Of a stretch of DNA of 64,000 bases, positions 52,620 to 60,993 are shown piece by piece (positions within the stretch are counted from its first letter, which is position 1; every line of letters begins with the position of its first letter). Source of the stretch: Myxococcales bacterium (GTDB lineage: Bacteria > Myxococcota_A > Bradymonadia > UBA7976 > UBA1532); the NCBI GenBank assembly GCA_020633435.1, contig JACKDP010000005.1:620001-684000 (forward strand). The letters are read 5' to 3'. The position numbers and the translations under genes were made by a program. The notes beneath the pieces are model-generated. The model did no database searches and was not told where the DNA came from. It saw only the letters and a list, made by a program, of their open reading frames with translations.

Positions 52620-52864
52620 CACGCCCTCCGCCGAACGGTCTCCCGGAGCATATCGCGGCCGCCTCGGCCACTCCACTGCCTCCCGAGGGTTGCACGCACC
52701 GCACACCGTGCCCAGCGACCACGGTGGCGCCCCGCCACACCTGGCGCCCGTGAGGCGGCAAATGTTTGAGTTTACAGCGGAATTGCGGTCGGCCTGCGAG
52801 CTGGCCCAGGCCTTGAACCGCGCCTGACACAGCGAGACAAGCCGAGGAGATCACGCGAGGAATC
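52620..52864. other. 245-bp intergenic region, no gene seen
   Basis: This is the largest intergenic gap in the window, between divergent lipoprotein genes. It holds an AT-richer spot around 52755-52785 (TGTTTGAGTTTACAG) that could contain the promoter of the rightward gene. No hairpin, repeat or small reading frame with a ribosome site stands out. Confidence 0.4.
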
Positions 52865-53284
52865 ATGATGGACCGCCGCCCCTGGTCGACCCGCCTCGTC
52901 GCCGTGCTGGCCCTGGCCGCCCTGCAGCCCGCCTGCATGACGACCCGCACCCTCCGCGGCGAAGAGCTGCCCCCCGCCGGCCTGACGTGGGACGCGGCGG
53001 GCGGCGAGGCGGGCGGCCCCGCGGCGGGCGCCCTGCTCTTCGTGGCGAACGGCGATGTCGAGGTGGAGGTGGCCCCACCCGCCCGGCTCGTCGTCGAGGG
53101 GGACCAGCTCGCCATCCACGGCCCCGCGGGCGTCCAGCGCCTCCCCGTCGCCGACGCCGTCGTCGAGGTGCACGAGCCCGCCCACGGCCGCACCGTCGCC
53201 CTCATCGCCGGCCTGGGCACCCTGCTCCTCATCGCCACGTACGAGTCGCCCTCTCGGGGGCCTGGGCCGGGATGGACGCACTGA
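52865..53284 (+). CDS. Lipoprotein-like membrane protein, paralogue B
   Basis: This 139-residue precursor has a signal ending QPAC, then MTTRTLRGEELPPAGLTW, and a beta-rich middle (VEVEVAPPARLVVEGDQLAI). A hydrophobic helix (TVALIAGLGTLLLIATY) is near the C-terminus. It shares layout and conserved positions with the 158-residue protein at 48555 and is the shorter paralogue. No family name is recognised. Confidence 0.65.
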   Translation: MMDRRPWSTRLVAVLALAALQPACMTTRTLRGEELPPAGLTWDAAGGEAGGPAAGALLFVANGDVEVEVAPPARLVVEGDQLAIHGPAGVQRLPVADAVVEVHEPAHGRTVALIAGLGTLLLIATYESPSRGPGPGWTH

Positions 53285-53357
53285 TCCCACCTCTGACGGG
53301 GCTCGGCGCATGTACACTGCCTCCCGCGCCGGTCGACCGGCGCCCTTGGAGGTCGCC

Positions 53358-54159
53358 ATGCCCCGCCCCCTGCTTGCCCTCGCCGTGGTCGTCTGCCTGC
53401 TGACCTTGGGGTCGCCGCCGCGGCGCTGCCGGCCGCAGCGCCCGCCTCCGCCGCCGCGCCCGCCTCGGCCGCCGCGCCTGCCTCGGCCCGGCGCTCGCGC
53501 CGCTCGCCCTCGTCTACCGCGGCGCGGGGGCCTGCGAGGGCTGCGCCGAGTCGCTGGCCGCCCTGCTCCAGAAAGCGGGCCTGCGCACCCGCTACGTCAG
53601 CCCGGCCGACCTGCTGCAGGACGCCACGTTCGTCGGCGCCACCGTCTACGCCCAGCCGGGCGGCGACGCGACCTCGCTCGTCCTCAAGGCCGTCGGCGCC
53701 AAGGCCTGGCCCGACGCCGCCCGCCGCATCCGCGCCTTCGTCGCCGGCGGCGGCCGCTACCTGGGCATCTGCCTGGGCGGCTGGGTGGCGGGCCCCTGGA
53801 TGAACGACACCGTGCCCGCCCTTGACCTGCTCGACGGCGAGGTCGACGCCTTCACGCGCACCCCCCGGGATCACACCACCGACCAGGTCATCCCGGTCAC
53901 CTGGCTCCTCCCGTCGCAGCAGCGCCGCGTCTACTTCCAGGAGGGCCCGTACTTCGAGGCCCGGGGCACCGTCTACGCGCGCTACAGCGATGGCAGCGTC
54001 GCCACCCTGCTCGCCGACTTCGGCCGGGGCAAGGTGGCCGTCAGCGGCATCCACCTCGAGGCCGAGGCCGACTGGTACACCGCCAACGACCTCACCGACG
54101 CCGACGGCCCCGACGCCGATCTGGGCGTCATCCTCATTCGGGCGCTCCTGGCGAAGTGA
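53358..54159 (+). pseudogene. Exported BPL_N-like (glutamine-amidotransferase-fold) protein, frame broken twice
   Basis: The start encodes a signal peptide (MPRPLLALAVVVCLLTLG) in frame with ATG 53358 and GGAGG. From about 53411 an Ala/Pro/Ser linker is in a second frame, and from about 53490 the family-like body is in a third frame: LVYRGAGACEGCAESLAALL, then GGGRYLGICLGGW, then VYARYSDGSVATLLADFGRG. Each break is repaired by one added base, in the G4 at 53408-53411 and the C3 at 53487-53489. The body matches the BPL_N family. The Cys in GICLGG is where the nucleophile lies in that fold. Confidence 0.65.
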
Positions 54160-54262
54160 CGGCGGCCGGCCGGTGCCGCCGGCGGCCCCGCGCCGCACAA
54201 CCCGTGCATCCCGGCGCCGACGGTGGCATACCCCTCCAAGCTCGCCGCCGCACTGGAGGAAC

Positions 54263-56314
54263 ATGCGCGCCACCGCTCTGATCGCCCCGCTGCTCCTGCT
54301 CGCCGCCGCCGCCCAGGCCGACGAGGGGATGTGGACCTTCAACCGCTTCCCCGCCGATCAGGTGCAGGCCGCCTACGGGTTCAAGCCCGACGCCGCCTGG
54401 CTGGACCGCGTCCGCCTGGCCTCCGTGCGCCTGGCCCAGGGCTGCTCCGGCAGCTTCGTGTCGGGCGAGGGCCTGGTGATGACGAACCACCACTGCGTGC
54501 ACGCCTGCGTAGAGCAGCTCTCGACGCCCGAGCAGGATCGCGTGGCCCAGGGCTTCCTGGCCAAGGCGCGCCCCGACGAGGTCAAGTGCCCGGATCTCGA
54601 GGTGAACCAGCTCGTCAAGATCACCGACGTGACGGATCGCATCGCCGCGGCCGTGGCGGGCAAGTCGGACGCGGACGCCAACGCCGCCCGCAAGGCCGAG
54701 ATGTCGCGCATCGAGAAGGCCTGCGCCACCTCCGACGCCGTGCGCTGCGACGTGGTGAGCCTGTACGAGGGCGGCGTCTACGACCTCTACGAGTATCGCC
54801 GCTACCAGGACGTGCGGCTGGTGTTCGCCCCCGAGCTGGCCATCGCCTTCTTCGGCGGCGATCCCGACAACTTCAACTTCCCGCGCTACGCCCTCGACTC
54901 GGCGTTCGTGCGCGTCTACGAGGGCGACAAGCCGGCCGCGACGCCGAACTTCTTCGCCTGGTCGGAGGCGGGGACGAAGGCGGGCGACCTGACGTTCGTG
55001 ACGGGCCACCCCGGGCGCACCAGCCGCCTGAAGACGGTCGCGGAGCTCGCCAGCTTCCGCAACAAGGCCCTCCTGCGCCGGCTGCTGTGGCTGTCGGAGC
55101 TGCGCGGCGCCCTGGCCGAGTACGGGCACCGCGGCGCCGAGCAGGCCCGCCACTCCCGCACCTGGCTCTTCTATGTGGAGAACGGCCTGAAGGCCTACCG
55201 CGGCGAGGCCCAGGCCCTGCTGGAGCCCGCGCTGCTGGCCGCCAAGGAGGCCGCCGAGAAGGCCCTGCGCGCCCGCGTCGCCGCCGATCCGCGCACCAAG
55301 GACGCCGCCGGCGCCTGGGACGCCATCGCCGCCGCCGTCCGCAAGGGCGAGGACCTGCAGATCCGCTACGACCTGCTGGAGCGCGGCCGCGGCTTCCAGA
55401 GCGACCTCTTCGGCCACGCCCGCACGCTCGTGCGCCTGGCCGCCGAGCAGGCCCGCCCCAACGAGGAGCGCCTGCGCGAGTACACCGACGGCAACCTGCC
55501 GGCCATCGAGCAGGAGCTGCTCAGCGCCGCCCCACTCTACGATGAGTTCGAGGCGTTCAAGCTGGCGTGGTCCCTCACGAAGCTGCGCGAGCAGCTCGGC
55601 CCCGACGACGCCCTCGTCAAGCAGGTCCTCGGCAACGAGACGCCCGACGCCCTCGCCGCGCGCCTGGTCAAGGAGAGCACCCTGAAGGATCCCGCGGCCC
55701 GCAAGGCGCTGCGCGACGGCGGCGCCGCGGCGCTCGCCGCCAGCAAGGACCCCTTCATCGCGCTCGTGAAGGCCATCGACGCCGAGGCCCGCGCCGTCCG
55801 CAAGGCGTACGAGGACGAGGTCGAGGCGCCCATCCGCAAGAACCACGAGCTCATCGCCCGCGCGCGCTTCGCCCTCGAGGGCACCAACCGCTACCCCGAC
55901 GCGACGTTCACCCTGCGCCTGAGCTACGGCGCCGTGCAGGGGTGGCCCGAGGGCGGCCGCATGGTCGAGCCCTTCACCACCATCGCCGGCGCCTTCGGCC
56001 GCCACACCGGCGCCGATCCCTTCGCGCTGCCCGCGAGCTGGCTGAAGGCGAAGGACGCCCTCGACGGCAAGACGCCCTTCAACCTCGTGACCACGAACGA
56101 CATCATCGGCGGCAACTCCGGCAGCCCGGTCATCGACAAGGACGCCCGCATCGTCGGCCTCATCTTCGATGGCAACATCCACTCCCTCGGCGGCGACCAT
56201 GGCTTCGACGCCCGCCTCAACCGCGCCGTCGCCGTCGACGCCCGGGCCATCCTGCACGCCCTGGATCGCATCTACGGCGCCAAGGCGCTGGCGACCGAGC
56301 TGCGGGGCCGCTGA
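54263..56314 (+). CDS. S46 family dipeptidyl-peptidase, DPP7-like
   Basis: This 683-residue precursor has a signal peptide (ALIAPLLLLAAAAQA). It carries the S46 serine peptidase triad regions: MTNHHC with His77, FFGGDPDNFNFPRY for Asp, and IGGNSGSPV with Ser619. S46 enzymes release N-terminal dipeptides in the periplasm. The residue 18 positions after the catalytic Ser, which sets P1 preference, is Gly here (FDGN), as in DPP7 (hydrophobic P1), not Arg as in DPP11 (acidic P1). It is slightly shorter than the Bacteroidetes enzymes. GGAGG lies before the ATG. Confidence 0.9.
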   Translation: MRATALIAPLLLLAAAAQADEGMWTFNRFPADQVQAAYGFKPDAAWLDRVRLASVRLAQGCSGSFVSGEGLVMTNHHCVHACVEQLSTPEQDRVAQGFLAKARPDEVKCPDLEVNQLVKITDVTDRIAAAVAGKSDADANAARKAEMSRIEKACATSDAVRCDVVSLYEGGVYDLYEYRRYQDVRLVFAPELAIAFFGGDPDNFNFPRYALDSAFVRVYEGDKPAATPNFFAWSEAGTKAGDLTFVTGHPGRTSRLKTVAELASFRNKALLRRLLWLSELRGALAEYGHRGAEQARHSRTWLFYVENGLKAYRGEAQALLEPALLAAKEAAEKALRARVAADPRTKDAAGAWDAIAAAVRKGEDLQIRYDLLERGRGFQSDLFGHARTLVRLAAEQARPNEERLREYTDGNLPAIEQELLSAAPLYDEFEAFKLAWSLTKLREQLGPDDALVKQVLGNETPDALAARLVKESTLKDPAARKALRDGGAAALAASKDPFIALVKAIDAEARAVRKAYEDEVEAPIRKNHELIARARFALEGTNRYPDATFTLRLSYGAVQGWPEGGRMVEPFTTIAGAFGRHTGADPFALPASWLKAKDALDGKTPFNLVTTNDIIGGNSGSPVIDKDARIVGLIFDGNIHSLGGDHGFDARLNRAVAVDARAILHALDRIYGAKALATELRGR

Positions 56315-56459
56315 CAGCCAGGCGTACCCGGGCGGGGTGCTTGTGTAGAGGATGCCAAGACAGCCCGGCCCCGCACCGCGCGAGGCTGACCGAGGCGAAG
56401 TCCCTTTGACTCCCACGCAGGCAAGGTCTAGCCTCCCGGGCTAGCAGGAGGTGGGTGCC

Positions 56460-56696
56460 ATGGTCGCGTTGAGGGCAATTCTCTGGGCCGTCTTTGGAGG
56501 CCTGGTGGGGTTCGGACTCGGAGAGTTCTTTCCGGTGTTCTCGGGCCCGCTGGTCAAGAACCTGTGTGAGCCGTTCAGCCCGTGCCGAGACTCGGCGGCG
56601 GTTGGGTACGTCCTGGGAGGGATCGTACTGGGCTTCATCCTCGGCATCTTGAATCACCTCCTCGTGGAGCAGAAGAAGGCCAAGGCAGGCTCTTAG
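56460..56696 (+). CDS. Small two-helix membrane protein
   Basis: This 78-residue protein has two predicted membrane helices, one at each end: LRAILWAVFGGLVGFGLGEF and AVGYVLGGIVLGFILGIL. Two Cys lie in the loop (LCEPFSPC). The C-terminus is charged (EQKKAKAGS). AGGAGG precedes the ATG by 8 bases. No family is recognised. Confidence 0.65.
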   Translation: MVALRAILWAVFGGLVGFGLGEFFPVFSGPLVKNLCEPFSPCRDSAAVGYVLGGIVLGFILGILNHLLVEQKKAKAGS

Positions 56697-56753
56697 GGCA
56701 CCAGCCTGGCGGCGCGGTGAGGGGCTGGCATTGGCAGGCACTGGCCGGCCCGA

Positions 56754-57319
56754 CTACTCCAGACGCAACGCGGTCCGAAGCTCCTCCACCGTCCGGACGA
56801 GCCCGTTGCGCTCGAGCGTAGCGAGCAATTGTCCAACGGACTGCGGCGGGTGCCGGAGCGCGGCCGCCTGCGCGGTGACGGCGGCGACGATGGCTGCCGG
56901 CGCCAGGTCGAAGAGGTCGCTGAGGAAGGTGTCGGGGTGTTGAGCCTCGATGCTCAGAGCAGCGAGAGCGCTCGGCGGAAAGTCCTTGAGGTTCAGGGTG
57001 ACGATCGTCTGCGCCGAGCAGCGAACCGCCGCGGCGACGACGTGCCGGTCGCCCGGATCGGGGAGCGCGATGCCATCGGCGAGCCCGGCGTACCCGCTCA
57101 CCAGGCAATCCTCGACGGCTTCACACATCTTCCGACGCGTCGTCGAGAGCCTCTCCAGGCTGAGATCGGGACGGTTCGCGACGATGTTGTGGAAGGCCTC
57201 ATCGAGGATCTGGTCCGTCCAGCGGGCCCGGACCACCCCTGACACGGCCACTCGCAGGAGCAGTCGCGCAGGGGAGCCGGGTACAGGACGCACGCGTCAT
57301 AGACGACCGTGAAGGCCAT
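56754..57319 (-). pseudogene. PIN_3-type toxin, one-base frame break
   Basis: The start MAFTVVYDACVLYPAPLRD is the PIN-domain opening with its first Asp. After about 57263 the expected continuation LLLRVAVSGVVRARWTDQIL is in the next frame and runs to the stop, with LPDPGDRHVVAAAVRC and TIVTLNLKDFPP carrying the remaining PIN acidic residues. One base added near 57263 joins them into a PIN_3-type protein of about 188 residues, a ribonuclease toxin fold. It follows the HTH antitoxin-like gene by 2 bases, which supports a toxin-antitoxin pair. As sequenced the toxin would be truncated. Confidence 0.75.
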
Positions 57320-57321
57320 GC

Positions 57322-57777
57322 TCAGTAGCCGAGATCGAGCTCTTGCGCGTCGGCCGCGAGCTCGTCGAGGAGGCGCTCGCTCTCTGCCCGCCGCTGTTTC
57401 CGCCAGGCCAGGACGTCGACGGCGCGCACCCGGCGATGGGTGCCGACGCGGTGAAACGCGATCTTGCCGGCCTCCAGCAGGCCGACCAGGTGCGGCCGAG
57501 ACACCCCGAGAAGGTCCGCCGCCTGCTGGGTCGTGAGCTCTGCCCTGACCGGCAGCAAGGTGACGGCGTGGCCGTTGGCCATGTGGGTCAGCGCACGGAT
57601 GAGGACGTGCAACGCCTCGCTGGGCAGCCGGACCTCCACCTCCGGTGCTCCGCTGGCGCCGAGGAGGCGAACCGACGTCGGGCCACGCTCGGCGGCGAAA
57701 GGTCGAAAGGCGTCGACGGCGATCTGGGCCGCCAGCGCGTCGTCGTGGGAGGGGAGATCGATGATCGAGTCGTTCAT
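57322..57777 (-). CDS. HTH excisionase-type antitoxin
   Basis: This 151-residue protein has a helix-turn-helix of the excisionase/MerR-like type at its centre: ELTTQQAADLLGVSRPHLVGLLEAG followed by HRVGTHRRVRAVDVLAWRKQ. The N-terminal 80 residues and the short acidic C-terminus would bind the toxin. AGGAGG precedes the ATG. It ends 2 bases before the PIN toxin start, so the pair is translationally linked. Confidence 0.85.
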   Translation of the reverse strand: MNDSIIDLPSHDDALAAQIAVDAFRPFAAERGPTSVRLLGASGAPEVEVRLPSEALHVLIRALTHMANGHAVTLLPVRAELTTQQAADLLGVSRPHLVGLLEAGKIAFHRVGTHRRVRAVDVLAWRKQRRAESERLLDELAADAQELDLGY

Positions 57778-57812
57778 TGAAGGTCCTCCTCGGCGCGTCC
57801 GTTCGCCTCCAA

Positions 57813-57841
57813 CGTTAAACGAAACAAACGAAACGAGGCAA
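57813..57841 (-). promoter_or_regulatory. Candidate promoter of PIN/HTH operon
   Basis: On the antitoxin strand TTGCCT and TTAACG are spaced 17 bases apart, a sigma-70-like -35/-10 pair, and are followed by AGGAGG and ATG at reasonable distances. The tandem AAACGAAAC repeats (read as GTTTCGTTT) lie between the two boxes, so binding there should block transcription. Confidence 0.45.
57817..57834. repeat. Two tandem 9-bp repeats in TA promoter
   Basis: AAACGAAAC occurs twice in a row with no gap, in an AT-rich island about 40 bases before the antitoxin start. The repeats fill the spacer of the candidate promoter. Direct repeats at this position are typical operators for HTH antitoxins that repress their own operon. 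Confidence 0.75.
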
Positions 57842-57867
57842 GTCGGTTGTCCGCCTGGAGCGGGCCC

Positions 57868-58338
57868 TCATCCCATGGTCGCTGGGCCCCCGATCACCGG
57901 CCCCCGAGCGATTTGTGCGAGCAGCTCGTCCAGTGCCTCGACCCGACCGACCGAGCCAGACCACGTCGGCAGGACGCTCGCAAACCGCGCCCCGATCCAC
58001 GCCTCCTCGACCTCGATCGGGCCGATCATCGCGGCCTCCAGGGCCCGCTGCTCCGCCGCCGGCACCCACAGCTCCTCGTGTCGGGCGGCGCCCACCACCT
58101 TGCGCGGATGGCGCGCCGCCTCCGCCGCCGCTACCGCGAAGCGCGTCACGAAGCCCGAGAACCCGCTGTTCGGATCGTCCAGGTTCCACTGGGTCGCGAT
58201 CTCGGTGGCGTACTCGCGGTTCAGCACCGGGTAGAAGATGGGCTGCTCGGGCAGCCTGGGCGGGAAGGCCAGCCACCCTACGCGCATGATGGCGCGCAGC
58301 TCGTAGAGGCCCACGGGCCGGTAGAGCGTGGTCACCAT
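57868..58338 (-). CDS. Putative toxin of a second TA-like pair
   Basis: This 156-residue protein begins VTTLYRPVGLYELRAIMRVG, then FPPRLPEQPIFYPVLNREYA and GFSGFVTRFAV. I do not recognise a named Pfam domain. The aromatic/charged pattern (PVLNREYATEIATQWN) looks like a small enzyme. It overlaps the preceding 79-residue gene by 7 bases, a typical antitoxin-first layout. The ATG was preferred over the adjacent GTG. A toxin role is inferred from position and size. Confidence 0.6.
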   Translation of the reverse strand: MVTTLYRPVGLYELRAIMRVGWLAFPPRLPEQPIFYPVLNREYATEIATQWNLDDPNSGFSGFVTRFAVAAAEAARHPRKVVGAARHEELWVPAAEQRALEAAMIGPIEVEEAWIGARFASVLPTWSGSVGRVEALDELLAQIARGPVIGGPATMG

Positions 58339-58571
58339 GGCTTCACGACCTCTTCGTGATGGTCTGCTCGGCCGATGGTCTCGGCGCCCACGCGGCCGGT
58401 GCCGGCCCATCGACCGAGGAGCTGGTTGAGGTCCTCGTCGTCGATCCCGAGGCCGGCCTCGGACTCCCCGAGCCCCTGGTCCACGGCCGCCACGAACCGG
58501 TCGCGCTCGGGCGAGCGCTCTGGTTCGGGAGGCGACGGGGCGGTGTCTTCACGAGTGCGGGGGCGAGCCAC
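58332..58571 (-). CDS. Small putative antitoxin
   Basis: This 79-residue protein is read from a GTG with GGAGG four bases upstream. The N-terminal third is Pro/Arg-rich, and the rest (RDRFVAAVDQGLGESEAGL, then GIDDEDLNQLLGRW) resembles the C-terminal region of ParD/Phd-type antitoxins (F-x-A-A-V-x-x-G-L-x-x-x-E-A-G). It ends inside the start of the 156-residue gene. Too short and divergent for a firm family assignment. Confidence 0.5.
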   Translation of the reverse strand: MARPRTREDTAPSPPEPERSPERDRFVAAVDQGLGESEAGLGIDDEDLNQLLGRWAGTGRVGAETIGRADHHEEVVKPW

Positions 58572-58644
58572 GAGACCTCCGAGGGACCAACCACCGCAGT
58601 CATGCCCGACATCCGGTTCGGCGTTCAAGCCAGCCCCCCCACCG

Positions 58645-60393
58645 CTACAGCGTCTTCAGGTACTCCACCAGCGCCAGGCGGTCGTCCTCGCTGAGCAGCG
58701 TGCCGGCCTCGTGCCCCGTGTTGCGGTTGCCGTCGATGCGCGTGTCCACCACGAAGGGCCCGTCGCCGTCCTGGCTCGGCCCGACCTTGACCGGATCGAA
58801 GGCCCAGCGCCCGACCTTGAACGTGACGGGGCGCTGGTCGACCGGGAGCAGCAGGTCGTAGAGCGAGGGCACCGAGCCGTTGTGCAGGTAGGGCGCCGAG
58901 GCCCAGACGCCGTTGAGCGGGCGCGCCTTGTAGGCCTTGTACGAGGCGGTCGGCGCCCCCTCGGAGTCCGGGGTGAAGTCGCCCTGCTTCTCCTGGTCTT
59001 CGAGGCCGTAGCGGTTGGCATACAGGCTCACCGCCGTCAGGGCCGTCGGCTGCGCGAAGAGGCTGCGGATGACCAGGGTGCCGAGCAGCGCCGAGGCCGG
59101 GGCTTCGGGGCCGAAGCGGCCGCCCTCCGGGGTGACGGAGCCCTCCAGGAGGCCGGTCGGGATCACCGCGTCGGCGAAGTTGACGGCGGCCAGCGGATCC
59201 GTCCCGATCACATCGACGCCGTACACCTGCGCCCGCACCCGGCGGGCCTCGTCGGCGCGGTCCATGATCGCATGACAGTCGACACACTCTCTCTGATAGA
59301 TCGCCGCGCCCCGCTCGGCCAGCGCCCGGTCGATGGGGGGCAGGACGTCCTCGGGCCAGACGGGGGACTGCAGCCGCCAGAGCTGGGCCTCCATGTCGGT
59401 GAGGTGCTGGGCCTCGATGGACGAGAAGTACGGCCGCAACGTCTCCAGCTCGTCCTGCCACGCCTCGACCTTCACCTGGCCGAACACCCCGACGACCTCC
59501 CCGGCGTTGCGCGCCAGGCTGCCGATCCCGGCGTTGGTGCTGAAGCCCGACCACTGCACGTAGTCATGGCGCGGGGCGTCCCACAGCACGGGCAGGCTGT
59601 TGGGGGCGTTGGGCTCGACGCTGTTCTCGGAGCCGCTGGTCAGGCGGATGACCTGGTTGACGATGCGGCCCACGGCGTCGATCCGGGCGAAGCCCTCCTT
59701 CGTGGCGCTGTCGTTGACGCGGTTGTAGTCCTGAAACCACGCCACCGTGGCCTCGAGCTCCGCCTTCGCGTCCGCGCGCCGCGCGTCCATGCCGGGGGGC
59801 GGCCCCTCCGCGGCGTCATCCAGGTAGCGACCGAGCTTCGCCTCGTCGGCCAGCGTGGCCTCCATCGCCGCCTGCAGCGCCTCCAGGAAGCCATCCATGT
59901 CCAGGGCGGCCGCGCCGCCGTCGATGCGGACGGCCACGCCGCCGTACTCGATCTGGCTGGTGTGGCAGGCCGCGCACGTCAGGCCGATGTGGTCGCCATG
60001 CTCGGCGAAGCCAACGGGCAGGCCATGCACGTTGCCCGGGCCCGGGCGCTGGTTCAGGAACCGGAAGCGCACGAGGTAGGCCGGATCGAGGAAGCGGCCC
60101 TGGCCGGTGGGCTGCTCCAGGTTGAGGAGCACGCACCTGGGCAGCAGCGTCGAGCCCTGGTCGGCGTGGTAGAACCACTGGGTCTCCGCTGGGTTCCAGC
60201 CCTGCTCCAGGTACACCAGGCGGCTGGCACCGTCGCCGAAGCCCTCGTCGGCGAGCACCAGCCCGCCGCGCTCGTCGATCACGGCGCCCGGCCCGCCGGC
60301 GTCCGCCGCGCCAGCGACGCCCCCGTCGTCGTCGCACGCCCAGATGCCCCCCGCCAGCAAGAGCTGGCAGACGCTCCACGAGATGCGCTTCAT
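58645..60393 (-). CDS. RoxA-like dihaem c-type cytochrome lipoprotein
   Basis: This 582-residue precursor has a signal ending GGIWAC. Two haem c motifs are present, CAACH and CVDCH. The C-terminal part has the RoxA/dihaem-peroxidase pattern: PLNGVWASAPYLHNGSVPSL followed by LLLPVDQRPVTFKVGRWAFD. RoxA enzymes cleave polyisoprene oxidatively, and related proteins are haem peroxidases; which this is cannot be read here. The ATG was chosen for AAGGA upstream; a longer frame to 60411 lacks a good site. Confidence 0.8.
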   Translation of the reverse strand: MKRISWSVCQLLLAGGIWACDDDGGVAGAADAGGPGAVIDERGGLVLADEGFGDGASRLVYLEQGWNPAETQWFYHADQGSTLLPRCVLLNLEQPTGQGRFLDPAYLVRFRFLNQRPGPGNVHGLPVGFAEHGDHIGLTCAACHTSQIEYGGVAVRIDGGAAALDMDGFLEALQAAMEATLADEAKLGRYLDDAAEGPPPGMDARRADAKAELEATVAWFQDYNRVNDSATKEGFARIDAVGRIVNQVIRLTSGSENSVEPNAPNSLPVLWDAPRHDYVQWSGFSTNAGIGSLARNAGEVVGVFGQVKVEAWQDELETLRPYFSSIEAQHLTDMEAQLWRLQSPVWPEDVLPPIDRALAERGAAIYQRECVDCHAIMDRADEARRVRAQVYGVDVIGTDPLAAVNFADAVIPTGLLEGSVTPEGGRFGPEAPASALLGTLVIRSLFAQPTALTAVSLYANRYGLEDQEKQGDFTPDSEGAPTASYKAYKARPLNGVWASAPYLHNGSVPSLYDLLLPVDQRPVTFKVGRWAFDPVKVGPSQDGDGPFVVDTRIDGNRNTGHEAGTLLSEDDRLALVEYLKTL

Positions 60394-60624
60394 CGCGTGT
60401 GTCCTTGCCATGAGATGGTCGCTGCAGGGTCCCATACCGGGGTGCCGCCCTCAACTCGCGTTCGGAAGGAGGCAAAATCCTTTGATAACGATGGTTTGCA
60501 TCCCGGACGGTGCCGCGGCTCGGCTTTGGATCCGGCGGGCGAGCCGTCTCAGGAGCGCGCCTGTACAGGCCCGTGCCCCCGTGCGATGCTCCCCGTCGGG
60601 GTACATCCTCCGCGAGGTCCATGC
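60394..60624. other. 231-bp intergenic region, no gene seen
   Basis: This lies between the RoxA-like gene and the 88-residue gene, in divergent orientation. An AT-richer island at about 60468-60500 (CAAAATCCTTTGATAACG) could hold a promoter. No hairpin or ribosome-site-preceded reading frame stands out. Confidence 0.4.
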
Positions 60625-60891
60625 ATGCGCATCCAGCGATTCCCCCAGGGCTTCATCGACCTGACCGATGGCGTCCTCACAATCGGCGGCGGCGACACCA
60701 CCACCATCGCCAGCGGCGACGTGCGCACGCTCACGGCCCGCGAAGGGAAGAAGTCCCTCTTCAGCCGCAACCCGCCCGCGGTCGTGGAGATCGAGTACGC
60801 CGCGGGCACCGACGTCGTGCGCACGAAGCTGCTCATCCCCGTCGACGAGCTGCCCCGGGCCCGCGAGCTGGCCGCCCGCTTCGCAGGCTAG
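60625..60891 (+). CDS. Small PH-like beta protein
   Basis: This 88-residue protein is strand-rich: RFPQGFIDLTDGVLTIGGGD, then TIASGDVRTLTAREGKKSLF, then VVEIEYAAGTDVVRTKLLI, closed by a helix (DELPRARELAARFAG). This strand-then-helix order resembles bacterial PH-like domains. No signal peptide is visible. GAGG precedes the ATG. Confidence 0.65.
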   Translation: MRIQRFPQGFIDLTDGVLTIGGGDTTTIASGDVRTLTAREGKKSLFSRNPPAVVEIEYAAGTDVVRTKLLIPVDELPRARELAARFAG

Positions 60892-60993
60892 CCTCGCCAG
60901 GCGCGCCCCCAGGGGTGTGCAGGATCTCCACAAACCGGTGGCGCGTCCCATGAAGGGCGCGCTATCGTGGCTCCGTTACGGCCGGAGGCTTCC

